Positions 9,628-21,926 of a DNA stretch of 64,000 bases are shown here, piece by piece. The translations under genes were made by a program, and so were the position numbers. The notes under the pieces are model-generated. The model worked only from the letters and a program-made list of their open reading frames with translations. It was not told where the DNA came from and ran no database searches. The first letter of the stretch is position 1. Each line of letters opens with the position of its first letter. The stretch is from Helianthus annuus (lineage: Eukaryota; Streptophyta; Magnoliopsida; Asterales; Asteraceae), in assembly GCF_002127325.2 (NCBI RefSeq), contig NC_035444.2, forward strand, positions 78,737,392 to 78,801,391. Reading direction: 5' to 3'.

Positions 9628-12600
9628 TTATTCTGGATTTTTATTTCTCATCAGAAGTTCCCTAGCTTGTCTTTTAAATTCTTCTTCAAAGTCTTTGGAA
9701 CTTGAGTCACCCTCATCCCTGCACAGTGAAAGTTCAAGGAGATCCTGCAAATCTTCAACACCAAGGCTTAGTGCTTCTTTCCTTGATATGTACTTCACTT
9801 CCCCATTGGATCTGACCAAGGTCAATACGTGGGTCTTTTGATCAGACATCCACTTTAGTACTTTTGAACCCAATGGGTTTCTTGGGAGAGATTTATTTTC
9901 TGATGAGTTTGAAGAAATTGGTCTTGTGAAAAGTTGTAAACTTTCAGACATTTGTTTAAAGGCCATTTCGATGACATTATTTGATGCAGCTATATCTTAT
10001 GTAGTCTCTCTTTCAATATGCTCTTGCCTCTTCTTTTGATCTAGTTCAATGTCTGTCATGTCTGAAGTGTTTGGTGATACTGGTTTGGTTAATACCTTTT
10101 TGGCAAGGTCTTGAAGCGTTGCTGATTTGTCTCCTTTTAGATTCATTTTCTTGATGGCTTCTGTGAAATACTCAGCTTCCTTTTCTTTTTCTTCTTCATT
10201 GGTTAGCAGTTTTCCTTTTTCTTTGTTTTCAACAATGATAGGGTTATCTGCTGATGTGATCCGTGTTTTAAGAGCATCAATCTGCTGTCCTAGCTTTTTG
10301 TAATCAGGCTTCTTAGAAGTGTCTGAGACTGTTATCCTTCTTTTCTTAAGCCTTTCATAAGCCTCGTCGGTATACTGCTTTGTCCATTTTGCTATGGCTT
10401 CAGCAGTATCCACCTTAGCATCCACCAGCTCTTGCTTCTTTCTTTTATACTCAGATGTAAGGTCAACGATGAGCTTTTTGAATTTGTTCCAATTTGGAGC
10501 TGTCTTCTTCTTTTTTGGATCGTTTTTAATTCTTTCAATCCTGTTTGCCTCATGCTTTAAAGCAACTATTGGCCATTCTTCAAATTGTTTTTCTTCAGCA
10601 GGATAGAATTTTTCTTTCATGATATATGCAAGATATTCTTTTCTCATTTTATTTCGTTGATCTGTCTTTTCTTTGTTAAGATCTTGTGCATAGTCTTCCA
10701 TCTGCTTGACCTTCGTGAGCAAGAATTCTAATTTTTCAGAGATGGCTTGGTCACTTTGACCTTCACATTCAACTTTTGCTCTTATTTTAGCCTGTCTTGC
10801 TTTGAGCTTGAGATATTCATCCATATCTTCTAGGACTATGAAGCCGATGAGAGAAGGGAATCTTCTTATTGAAGGATCATCCTTGGTGTAGAATTGTCTC
10901 ATCTCATTTTTTACAGCTTCTAGTTCCAGTAGATATTTTGCAGCATTAGGATCATGTTTGTCTTCATCTGCCTGAGTTATTTTTCTTTTTCTGGAGTAAA
11001 TTTTATTCACTGAAGGAGTGCTTTTGGGTGATTTGTTGAGTGGAGTGAAGATGGTTTGAAGTGAAGTGAGGGTAGTGGTGAATGGTGTCTGACTAACAGT
11101 TGTTGAAACAACTGGTGTTTCAACTACTGTTGCCATTACAACAGATGTTGTAACATCTGATGTCTTCTTCTTTTTCGCATGAGGTGATGGTGGTGATGTG
11201 ACATTGATGAGAGCAGTGGTGGATGACTGGCAAACAGTTGTTGAAACAACTGGTGTTTCAACCTCTGTTGTCATTACAACTACTAATGTGTCAGTAGATG
11301 TCTTCTGCTTTTGAGCAGGTGGTAATTTGGTGGATGGTGTTGTAGTTTTTGGTTCTGGTAGGGCAGTGGTTGTAGTGTGTGTTGTAGTGGTGTATGTTGA
11401 AGAGATGGCAGCTGTTTGGTTAGCAGTTTTTGAAACTACTGACATATCAACGGTTTGAATGGAAGTTTGAGTTTTTGTGGTTTAAGGTTTGGAGCCTTTG
11501 GGAGGTGGTTTAGATGTTTGTTTTTCTTCCTCAGGTTCAACACACAGGCCATGTTTTATTCCCATCTTCTTCAACTGCTTCAGTATCTCCCCCTTTTTGG
11601 CATTATCTGCAGGGGGGTTATGAAAGAATAGTAGAGTGGAAGGAGCTTTGCTAGTGGTGTTTTGGATACTGGCGTTTATAGCCTTGATGTCTGCTTGAGT
11701 ATCTTTGAACCTAGACTCCACCATGTTTGTCAGCATTTGTACATGTATTGCATGCTGGTGATCAGCCGCTTGTTTTTGTTTTTGGAGTAGGGGTTGGAAT
11801 ACCCTCCATAGCTCATTTGCAGCAAGTGCAGGTTGTGCAGGTGGTTGAGCTGGAACAGAAGTGGATTGTGCTTTTTGAGCTTTTAATAGCTGTTGCACCA
11901 TATCCTTTATTTCAGCAACTGATGTTTCAAGTTTTTCAACTCTGCCCGTTAATTCCTGATATTTTGAATCATCATCCAATTTAATGGAATCATCTATTTC
12001 CCCACCAGCAGTGGTTGTACCAATGTGTGACTTAGGACATGAAGCCTCATCCATTAATGCCCCTTGTTCTTGGTACTGGGGACTTCTTTCTTCAGCACTT
12101 GATAACCTTTCGATGGTACCAGTGGTTAAAACAAACTCACTGGTGGTTACCAGAGGTGCTATAGAAGAAATTGCCTTCAAGGGAGTCTTACTAATGAAAC
12201 AACTGTCCAAATGTAGACCTGTTGATCCATCACTTGTAGTTGCTGCTCCAATTGAACTACCACCAAGAGTTACTTTACTTTCTTGTAACTCAAGGGGTGT
12301 AACCTCCTCAGTTGCTGCCGGGATAGCAGAGGTATAATCATCAGATCCAGTCACTTGTAGGAGTATGCTCTCAGTGATAGGTGATTGAGAGGAACTGATT
12401 TGTGTCTGAGCTATATCAACTGCATGCAACAGAGGTATCATGCATTGGGGTAATGTCAGGGGTGAGGATAAGGGTGTTGAAAGAGACATGTCCTTGGGAT
12501 CAGGACTGTGGAAGATGGATCTGATTGGATCCAGAGCTTCATAATGTGGAGTCCCTGTGTTTACAACCTGATCCTTTTGTGAGGATGCAGGAGGAGTTTG

Positions 12601-13677
12601 AGGTAATGGTTGAGATCTTTCTACCATCTGCTGTGAGGAAGTAGCAGGAGTGGTTTTTGGTGACATTTGTCTTGTCACTAGCAGTTGCTCTGGGATCTCA
12701 TCTTCCAGAGTTGCCTTTATTTTGGGTTTGGAGGGGTTTCTGGATATTTTCTTTTTGGTCCTTTTGGTAATGGCAGGTGTGGGTTTCAAAGCAGTGGTTG
12801 TGCTGCTATGAAAACCTAGAGCAGTGGGCTCAACAGTAGATACCTGAGGAGTAGTGGTAGCTGCTAAATTTTCCTCAGGCACCTCTGCTTTTGTTTTTAT
12901 AGGTGCCATCATTCTAGAAAATGTTTCAGTTGTCAAACCACTTATTTTAAAAGATGCACCTTGTTTGAGTAAATTTTCATTTTCTTTTCCAAATTTTTCT
13001 TTGAAATAGTAGCTTAGAAACCTTGGAAAGAGTAAAAATGATTTGGTATCAACATTCTTTACTAAGTCATTAAAGATCTCCTGTGAATAGTTATAATTTT
13101 CATTATTTAAAATAGCATAACCCAGACATTGGATCTTCAATGGTATTTCGCTAAAAGTAGTTGTTTTGTTTGAAACACACATCAAAAGTGTGTGGAATAA
13201 AAACCTATCTCCAGAAGGGAAGAAACCCTTTTCTAAGGTATCCCTTTTTGGTTGTTCTGCATACCCCCTTTTCAAGAAATCAGTTTTCAACTCGGTTTTA
13301 GAAAAAGAAGTTTTACCTTTCTGATCATCGAGTTTAAAGACTTCTGAGATTGATTATGGAGTAATCTGAATTGCTTTTCCCTGTATAGAATAATTGATGG
13401 CTATGACGATGTCTCCTTGTTTTTCAAGGGTAGCATTTTTCCAGAACTCTCTTTGAGTTTGTTGGAAAATGGGAGAATCTGTTGTAAGCAAAGTTTTGTT
13501 CTTTGATGCAGATATGGTGTCCATGATGGAATCAAAGGTGTGGTTGATGGTGGGTTTTGTGAGTAGACTCAAGTAACTGTGACGGGATTTGTAAGGGATT
13601 TCAATGGGTTCAGCTGCCGTTTGAGCGACCTCTTTGGAAGATGATGATGATTTTGACTTTGATATAGATTTCGTCAT
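9628..13677 (-). pseudogene. Very long retroelement ORF of unknown function (three in-frame stops)
   Basis: Four open segments (13354-13677, 11482-13290, 9997-11445, 9628-9966) lie in one minus-strand frame, separated only by stops at about 13354, 11482 and 9997, so they are one decayed ORF of about 1,340 codons. The ATG at 13677 starts MTKSISKSKSSSS. The N-terminal 350 residues look globular (for example ILNNENYNYSQEIFNDLVKN). A long Pro/Thr/Ser-rich stretch follows, then a charged coiled-coil-like part. The copy at 62340-64000 reads GAA where this one has the stop near 9997, so that stop is a point mutation. No protease, integrase or reverse transcriptase motifs are seen. Similar proteins accompany copia (SIRE-like) elements in Asteraceae, where an envelope-like position downstream of pol is possible; that part is recall and inference. 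Confidence 0.6.
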
Positions 13678-14689
13678 TTTGATGAAGAAGACGAAGAATG
13701 GTTCGAAATGGAAGGCTGGAAACTGCTTTGAGAAGAGAATTTTTAGAATTCAATTCGACAGTGTAAAACACTGTTTGAGGGTTTTAATCAGGCTTTTATT
13801 TAGGGAAAAAGTAAGTGCTGATGTGGCAGCGGTTACAAAGATCTGAAGGCTAAAAACTGACCAGGTGTCAACCGCTGATGAAAAAACCAATGATTGTAAA
13901 TTTCAGTGCATGTCAACAATAAAAAGGGGAGCAGTGACTATTTTTTAACTATCAGTGGATACCCAACAAAATGTAACATAGATGTTTGGTCAGTCAGTGG
14001 TCAACATGAAGAACGAAGAAACAGAGGCTGGCCTTCAGCAGTGGATAACATTTAACAATCACATGTTTGCGCTTAAACAAATGTTTGACATTAAAAAGAA
14101 GTTGGCCCATAAACAACTGTTTGCAAGAAAAGACCAATTTCAAGAATACTATACCCAAACAATCAAAATGAGGAGCTTAATAATAATCCAAGTGTAGTTC
14201 ATTTTTATTCAGTGGATGTCAACTAACAAAATGTGAGCAGTAGTTGTTTTTTATCTAACAGTGGATAGCCAATAGTAATTGAAACACTGATATTTGGAGT
14301 TAAATAAATGTTTAACCTTAAACAGATATTTGCAATAAACAGATATTTGGCCATAAATAGATGTTTAGCCTTAAACAAATGGTCTTAAACCAAACATCTG
14401 TTTAAGGTCAAGATGTATTTGACTATTGGTGAACCTCAATTTAACTTTTGTTGAACAGATGTTTGACGTTTGGTCAACAGATGTTTGGAAACCCATGATA
14501 GATTAAAGACTATGAACGAATAAACACTGAAGTATCATAAAACTTTGAATGAAAATCGTGAAACTCTCAACATGATACAACAGTTGAGAGGAGACGTTTG
14601 AATCATGTTGAGAATTTTTGTTCACACTGAGATTATTAAAATAAAGTATTACATAGAAAAATATAATTTAATGAAATATTTATAAACTA
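13678..14689. repeat. Noncoding region with reiterated CAGTGGAT and AAACAGATGTTTG words
   Basis: At about 13880-14220 it aligns to the 0.92-kb tandem units at 24.0-25.4 kb (GTGAGCAGTG, ATGTTTGGTCAGTCAGTGGTCAAC, CAGTGGATAACATTTAAC). The words CAGTGGAT and (TTA)AACAGATGTTTGACC recur many times. The LTR at 8964 uses the same CAGTG words, so this is probably the leader of the same element. Confidence 0.6.
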
Positions 14690-15085
14690 TTACACGCTAG
14701 AGTTAACACTTGTTAGGATTTCGTAAACTCTGGCCTTTCTCCATGTCATTTCATGCTCTCTTTTGTTTTTCAGATCAGTTAGCATGTTGCAGATTATCTG
14801 ATCCTGTTTTAGAAGTTGGGTAACAAACTCTTCTGCATTTTTCTGGAAATCTTATGGAGGAGAGTGGAGGAGTTCATCAAGCAATGCTATGCTGTTCCAG
14901 GTTTTCTTGTAATTAGTGTCATTGATTATGTCGACTTTCATGTTTAGTTCTTCGTCTGTTCTTTTTTTCTTTAAGTGACCACATCGAGAATTGGGTTTTA
15001 ACATCGCTGGTGTCTGACCAGTGGTAGAAGCTGAAGTTTGCCATGTAGATTTTTGTTGAATTTTCGGATGTTGAAAATCTTTCAC
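14690..15085 (-). pseudogene. Short broken ORF of the same retroelement
   Basis: A minus-strand frame from 15085 (only a GTG at its head, just after a stop) reads about 77 codons to a TAA at 14852, then stays open to about 14700. It is Lys/Asn-rich and charged (for example WNSIALLDELLHSPP and then AEEFVTQLLKQDQIICNML). I do not recognise it. The copia insertion at 15125 lies just upstream, and its start may have been lost. Confidence 0.4.
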
Positions 15086-15124
15086 AGAAAATGATTAGTA
15101 ACACGGTTTGTTGATATTTTGAAT

Positions 15125-15562
15125 TGTTGGTGCATACATCTGTCGACTTCGTCTTGTATCGAGTCTTAGTCATAGATTGTTAGATCAGGGCACGTTTTAC
15201 GAGAAAATATGATGTTTTAGTGTTTTAAAGTTCTGATTTCGCTCCAAAGGCTGATTCCGCCCGAAACGGTTTCGAGCGAAATCAACATGTTGCTGATTTC
15301 GCTCCACATGGTTCTTGTGTCACTACGAGCGAAATCAGGACCCTATATATAGGTGTCTCTGAGCGAAATCAGACATGACTCTCTTATTTCCGGCACCGAA
15401 CTGCTGCTGAAGTGCCATTTGACTGTAATCAGTGTGAAATCATTAATACAAGGCAGAATTAAGTATATCAAGCTGTTTTTCACGTCCGTTTCTTATTTTC
15501 CGCATCTGAAACGGATTAGAGCTCTTCCGATTGACTCGTTTGGGTCAGCACGCGATCCTACA
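15125..15562 (+). repeat. 5' LTR of gag-only copia element
   Basis: It begins TGTTGGTGCATACATC and ends GCGATCCTACA. It contains several GATTTCGCTCC words and a TATA box. The 3' LTR at 21927-22364 has the same length. Confidence 0.92.
15344..15352 (+). promoter_or_regulatory. TATA box in the 5' LTR
   Basis: TATATATAG lies in CCCTATATATAGGTGTC, about 220 bp before the LTR end, and is conserved in the 3' LTR. It is the likely core promoter of the retroelement transcript. Confidence 0.6.
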
Positions 15563-15564
15563 AG

Positions 15565-15576
15565 TGGTATCAGAGC
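15565..15576 (+). other. Primer binding site (initiator tRNA-Met)
   Basis: TGGTATCAGAGC lies two bases after the 5' LTR. It is the standard complement of the initiator tRNA-Met 3' end used by Ty1/copia elements. Confidence 0.92.
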
Positions 15577-16182
15577 TCAGGACGAGGAGTTCTTTCCAAA
15601 ACAGTCTCATTTTCTGACTTATACACCTTCTTTTTAAATCTGAACAAGATTTCACGATTAAATTAGGACCAAACTTTCACAGATTGTTTAAAATTGGACA
15701 TAGATAAAGCCTTAAAAGAACCAGGACAAAATTCGATCTAAAAGTGGGTTTAAATGATGTGCGAAGTGATTCCGCTCCTATAGACAATTTTTGATTCCTC
15801 CTGAGATTGGTCTGATTTCGCTCCAACTTAGTGTTTGATTTCGCTCCAAAGTAACACTTCTGAGTAATTCCGCTCCAAACTGTCTGCTGATTTCGCTCCA
15901 GTGTGACAAAATTATCAGATTCCGCTCCAAAGTTCATTTGTTAATTCTGCTCCAAATACTTTTGTCTGATTTCGCTCCAGTCAATCAAAAATCAGATTCC
16001 ACTCCAAATTACATCAGTGATTCCGCCCCAAGTTACAATCGTGATTCCGCTCCAAATCATTGTTGAGATTCCGCTCAAAAGCACTAGTTGGGATTCCGCT
16101 TGAGTCAAGAAAACTGTGATTTCGCTCCAGCTTACTATTTTGCTCGAAACTGACTGATTTTGAAAAACGTGTTATCCGAACC
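15577..16182 (+). other. Leader of gag-only copia element with reiterated GATTTCGCTCC
   Basis: It is noncoding. The word GAT(T/C)(T/C)CGCTCCAA recurs about 14 times (15770-16130), sometimes as TTCCGCTCCAAA, and the same word occurs in the LTRs. No other structure is evident. Confidence 0.75.
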
Positions 16183-17880
16183 ATGGCTGAGGAATTCTAC
16201 AATGCTTTTGCTACACCCGTTGCACCAGTTACCGCTGCTGAAACAGTATACAGTGAGAATGAGACGGGTACTCATCAGAAACCACCGAAGCTGATGTACA
16301 TTGAAGATTTTCAGGGTTGGAAAAACCGATTTGAGAACTGGGTTCAAGCCTACAGATTTGATGCATGGTGTTCATTGCTAAAAGATTACGAGAGACCAAA
16401 GAATGAACGCGGGTTAGAAAAGGGTTTTAATGATTTTACAGAAGCTGACAAGTTGAAATATACTAGTGAAAAGATGATGATCAGCATTCTTCAGCAAGCT
16501 GTTTAAGAAAATATTTTTGTGTTAATTCAACATAACGGAACAGCTAGATCAATCTGGGAGGCTTTGATTCAGAAATTCAGAGGGAGTGCTGATATGATCA
16601 AAAACAAAAAAGCCTTATTGAAGAAATCGCTTGACATGTTTATTGCATTTGATCATGAAACAACTAAACAGACTATTGATAGATACTGTCATCTGGTTCT
16701 GGAAATGGGAAGATTAGACACTCAGAAAGAGGATGATGAGTGGGTTGATAAGCTAGCTGAAGCTTTGCCACAACACAAATGGGGAACGTATTTGATGGTT
16801 GTGAAACTCATGAGAAAGTCTGAGAGTATGACTTTAGCACAATTCATCCAGAAGATTGAAGAACAGGAGCTGGATATTCAAAAGACAGCTATCATGACAA
16901 ATCCAAATGCGAAACAGGATGTCAGTCTGTATTACCGAGGGAACAAGTTTGAGGCCACTCCCAGTCAAAGTCCAAAGACTAGTACTGCTTTCAGTGTTGA
17001 TAGTTCTGCAAGTCCAAATGCTAGCACTACAACTCAAAGTGGTGGATACACTTCATCATTCTCAAGTTTTGATCCAAACAGCAAAACACCTAGCCCTCAG
17101 AAGCTAAATTCTACAAATCTGCAGTGCAATGTGACTTTGAACATTCAGAATGGTCAAAATCTATCTCCTGAAGTGGCTAAACAACACATGGCATCTCTTG
17201 TAGCCATGTTAGAGTCGTATGAAAGCCTAATTGCAGGAAGAATTGGTAATCTGATGCTCACGAAAGAAGATTACGACCAAATTGATGCAGAAGAGCTTGA
17301 GCTGATGGATGTAAAGTGGTGTTTGGCTAGTGCATGCAGGAGAGCTGAAAAGTTTCAGCAAATTACTGGCAGAGACGAGTTTCGAGGAATGGCTACCTCT
17401 CCACTTGGTTTTGACAAGTCAAAGGTTACATGTTTTCGATGTAAAGGTAAAGGTCATTTTAAACGGGAATGTAAGAACCAAGAGACAACTGGAAGTCAAG
17501 ATAAGAGCAATTATTATCAGAAATCAATCTTTCATCAGATCGACCAACAACCTCAACAAAAGGATCAGAAAACTGCTCATGGGAAAATGATTGAAGAAGC
17601 AAATAAGAAAGCTTATTTTGGGATAATAGATCAAGGTGATGAGATTGTTGCAGAAGGATTTAGCTGGGACAATTACATACCTGGTGTGACTAGACCTGAT
17701 GTGGCTCTTGTTACAAGAATTCTGGGTGAAAATGAAGATTGTCAGAAAAGAATTCCAATATTTCCAGATCTAGGAAGTGATGTTGATACTGATGATGAGG
17801 AAGAATATCTTAACAAATGTAGAAAAGTATTGATCCTGACAGTTTTAATTTTTTCTATGCAGATAAAGTTGAAATGCTGA
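16183..17880 (+). pseudogene. gag, N-terminal part (one in-frame stop, then frameshift)
   Basis: The ATG at 16183 (ACCATGG context) opens MAEEFYNAFATPVAP. The frame is interrupted by TAA at 16504 and resumes in the same frame at once. Residues about 40-250 match the copia gag capsid-like region of the ORF at 37713 (WKNRFENWVQAYRFD; QKFRGSADM). A CCHC zinc knuckle (CFRCKGKGHFKREC) lies at 17431-17472. After DDEEEYLNKCRK the meaningful reading passes to the frame of the next ORF, so a small indel lies at about 17823-17850. Gag binds element RNA and forms cytoplasmic particles. The stop and shift suggest this copy is defective. Confidence 0.85.
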
Positions 17881-20000
17881 ATCAGAAGAAGATGGCACGT
17901 CTGAAGAGAGAGCTGGAAGCAGCAAAGTTACTCGCTGATGAAAAGGCAAAGACAGAAGCTGAAGAAACAAAAGTTGAAGCTGTGACGGAAAACACAATAA
18001 AAAAGATTGTTGAAGTAGAAAAAGTGATAGAGAAAATCGTCGAAGTTGAGAAATTTGTGGAAGTTGAGAAAATAATTGAAAAAATTGTTGAAGTCGAGAA
18101 ACTTGTTCAAATTGAAAAGACTGTCGAAGTTGAAAAGATAGTTGAAAAGGTGGTTGAAGTTACTAAGCCTTGTGAGAAATGTTCAGAATCTTGCAAAGTT
18201 TGTGAAGAAAAAGACAAAAGGATTGCTGAGTTGGAAAAGATTAAAGAAGATTTATTGTCTGATGTGAAGTATGTGAAAGAGTCCTATGATGTTCTAAACA
18301 GGACAGTTGATGGTCTGAAAAGGACAAATGCAGAAATCGAAAAAGCAAATGACAAAATGAGTGCAACTTTAATGACAAAGCAAAGCGTCATCAATGATTA
18401 TATTGAAGACTGTGCTAATTTGAAGAAGGAGATGGAACTTGAGAAAATTGAGAGTGAAAGGATTAACCGATTACTTTTGAGATATACTACTTGCGATTAT
18501 CTGATTGATGGTGTTTATCCTACTGTTGCAGGTCTTAAAGCTTTCAAGAAGAAAGAAAAAGAAGAGGATACTGGTAAGACACAAAGTGTCAAGTATAACA
18601 GATGTCCGCCTCCTATCTTTGAGAGTTATTCTCCCAGGAAACCAAATGAGGAACAAGTAGACAAGGCTCTAAACATCAAATTAAAGTCTAAAATCACTGA
18701 TGAATTACCAGACAATATTGATGTCACATTCACAGCGTCTGACACTGATCATGAGTCTGAGTTAGTTAAGAGAGTTGTTGATCAGGTGTTGGATATGGAT
18801 GAAGAGTCAAAGTCGGAGTCTAAGTCAGATAGTTCGAATTCGTCTAAGAAGAGTCAGAGTTCGCCGGTTAAGAGGGTTTATAATAAAGAATTCCTGTTAT
18901 TAAAATCTAATTTGAATGACGGATCAGTCAAAGTAGCATATACGTTGAATCATTCAGACAAATTATATTCTGATGAGAAATTCCCAATAAGAAGTGTTAA
19001 AACTGAGAAGATCAAAAAGGTTTTCAAATTAATAGAAATTAATATTTCTGAAATAAAAGATTTAAATCTTTCTGAAAAACCTAAACCTTACACTTCAAGA
19101 ATTCAACAAAGAATAAACAAGAAAATGGGTTATGGTTGTGGTTATGGTTTTCAAAAGAAACCAAACTATAATGGTAATCTCAAAAAGAAAGGTCTTGGTT
19201 TTATTTCACAAGAAAGTTATAAAAATCAGAAAACTTATAAACCAAAAACAAAATTTGTTTCAGGAGGAAGTTCAGAGGATGAACAGAAGAAACCGTTCTG
19301 GAAGCAGTCAAATCAAGAGTTTCTTGCTGAAGTGAAGAAGAATGTGAGAAAGTTTGATCAAAGAGTTGACAGAAGAACCTGTTTCAAATGTCAAGAAGTT
19401 GGTCACATAGCTTGGAATTGCCCCAAGACCAACGACCAAAAACAGGGAGTTTCTTCTAACGCTGTTTTGAGAAAGACTTGTGTTGATAAGAAAGAACAAC
19501 CTGTAAAAAATGTTAAAAAGTTTGAAAATTCTACTTCTGAGGAAGGAGAAAGTTCAAAAAGGTTTTACAAAAGAAGAGGTGATTTGAGTAGACAAAAGTT
19601 GGTGGTTAAAACATATAGTTGTTCTGACAATGAATCTGATTCCATAAAATCAGAGGAGTCATTGGTTGAGAAAAGGATTGTGAGTTCCGTTCTAGAAGTG
19701 AACGATGAAAATTTTCCTCCATTGACAAAGGAAAATTTGAAATTGAATGTGGGAAAGGTAGAGATCTCAAATCAATTCTTCGCTGATAAGGGAGAATTTG
19801 ATGTTGAGAAGGCTTTCAATGGGAAAGTCAAACATATTTTCGGTAAGATGGTTGATAGGAAGGTAAAGGGTGCCAAAGAATTTTACAAATCAAAATGTTG
19901 GTGGGATGGATGTGTTCCAAAATCACCCAAGGCTGGTCAGGCTTGGGTGGACATTATGTTTGAGTATATACCTGACTTGCCGGAGCTCCCAGGTTGGTAA
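17874..20000 (+). pseudogene. gag, C-terminal extension with coiled coil and second zinc knuckle
   Basis: This continues the gag frame after a frameshift; coding-like sequence begins before the formal ATG at 17874. Residues about 40-100 are a reiterated coiled coil made of VEVEKIVEKIVEV-like units (17990-18165). A Ser-rich acidic part follows, then a second CCHC knuckle (CFKCQEVGHIAWNC, about 19380-19421), then a basic tail ending in a Trp. The autonomous element encodes the equivalent region in the same ORF as the first knuckle (37713-41426). There is no pol after the stop at 20000. Confidence 0.8.
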
Positions 20001-21915
20001 GAGTGGAGCAGGAATCGGCATCATTCTTAAAATGTTTGTTTGGTAAATCTACAAAAGATATCTTTAAATTGTTATATTTTGATTTACAAGTGGTTATAAT
20101 TGGTGAGTGAACCTGTAAGTGGTTGAAAGAGGTTTTCATTGACAAGTGGTTAATCAAGGTCATTAAGTTGAACTTGATTGGACCATTCTTACAAGTGATA
20201 TTTTGGAAAACAAATGATGAGTTTATCCCCTAACCTACAAGTGGTTTGAAAATCAACAAAACTAATTTTCCGAAAAAACCATTTGATTAAAACAAACTTA
20301 AGTGTTTTGAACTCACAATGGGAAAATAGTTTGTTGTGAGGGGGAGTTCTGATTGTTTATGCCGAGTGGATGGAGATTTGAAGTGATTTGATATCAGTTG
20401 TCAATTTGTTTGTACAGTTTGTTTTCAAATTTTCCTTTAAATGTGTTTGCATTTTAGGGGGAGTAAAAATTTCATAGATAATCCACAGAAAATCCAAAAA
20501 TATTAGAAAATTTGAAAAGAAGCCAAAAAACATGATAAAATCAAAAATGAGTTTTGTTGTATAAAAGAGGAAATGATAGTACATCAGTGGACGATCACGG
20601 CATGCTAAAGAATTAGAAAGTTTAATAGTGATAAACGGTCTCACTGATGATGTGTCAGTAGGTATTTGCACATTTGATAGATTGTGACGAGATATAAACC
20701 TAAATTTCAAACTTGCTTAATTCGTGGGTAACATCTCTCGGATAGATGGGTAACCCCCGAAATCTTGTTTGAAGGACCCCTCTTTCTGAGATACTAGGTC
20801 TTTATGCTTAGTGATATCTGGGGTATTATCCCGGGACTTCTGATAATGCAGAAGCAATGGCCTAGTCCCCGGAGAATACTTTTCGCTTGCTTGAAAAATA
20901 GCGCCACCCTCAGCAAATTGATGAAACAACAAAATTGATAGTCATTGTTGTTGTAAAAAAGATCCTCTAAAGGGGACCCACCAAAAGCCGAGCCGTCATC
21001 TCTCTGCTGAACGGAAGTTCTGACCTGAGCTCTCACGGTTTCGCACCTAACCCCTTACAGATATCATCTAGGTATACTCACCTGTAAGACTGAATATTGG
21101 GATCTGGATACGAGAGTATATTCTGAGGTGGGACACGCGAATAAGTTTAAGTGTTTAAAACATTAATCTCGTATCTCGAAACAGTTGAACTTTGTGTGAA
21201 AATTTAAGTGGATAAGCATACTGACAATCTAAGTGAATCGTTTAAAACTTAAAATGATTAAAGCTTAACGGTGTTGGTGATTTTTCTCAGAAACTGATAT
21301 GATCCTCTTACACAAACTCACAAATATATTGTATGTAAATATTCCTTTACTGCATTTCATTTCGGTTGTTTCATAAAATTCCAAAAAGATTTTCAGTATG
21401 TTTTAGCAAAAATTTTGAAAAATCCAAAAAGATTTTCGTTAACTGATATTGAAGAGCTGATTATCAAAATTCCAAGTGCTGAACATGATGAACAGGTTTG
21501 GATGAATTTGATTGAAAAGTTGTTCAAAGAAAATTTTGTTTTAAAAATGATTTTATGAATGATTACTGTTATTCTGATTGTATATTGATAGAAGGGGAGT
21601 CAGTGTTGATGCATACAATTTTTAAATATTTTTGTTAATATCTTATTTTTATGAATCTTATATTTTGGGTAGACGATTTGCAGGAAAGCCTGGTTTCTGT
21701 TTGAGAGTAGCAAGCCAGGTTATGATCCTGATGTTGTAAAAGTCAGACTACGATCCCAGCATGTTTTAAGGGGGAGTCTGTTAGAGAGAGTTTGGAAGTT
21801 ATATGTTGGTGCTGATATGCAGGTGAAGATAGAGTGAGTCAAGAGCAGGAAAAGCCCGAAGACTGATAAAGACTGAAGTTTGAGAAGAGTCGACACTGAA
21901 GACTCGTCAACATCT
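20001..21915 (+). other. Noncoding 3' part of gag-only copia element
   Basis: No ORF of substance is seen. It contains recurring ACAAGTGGTT words and GGGGGAGT purine tracts. In inverted orientation it matches 59583-61553, and parts match 33250-34100 (for example the ATGATAGTACATCAGTGG block), so this noncoding segment is shared by the related copia families. Confidence 0.75.
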
Positions 21916-21926
21916 GAGAGGGAGTC
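21916..21926 (+). other. Polypurine tract
   Basis: GAGAGGGAGTC lies immediately before the TGTTGG start of the 3' LTR, the expected site of plus-strand priming. Confidence 0.75.

Noticed and set aside
16183..20000. Two independent genes instead of one broken gag
   Set aside because: Both parts align in order to the single gag ORF of the autonomous element, with one stop and one frameshift between them.
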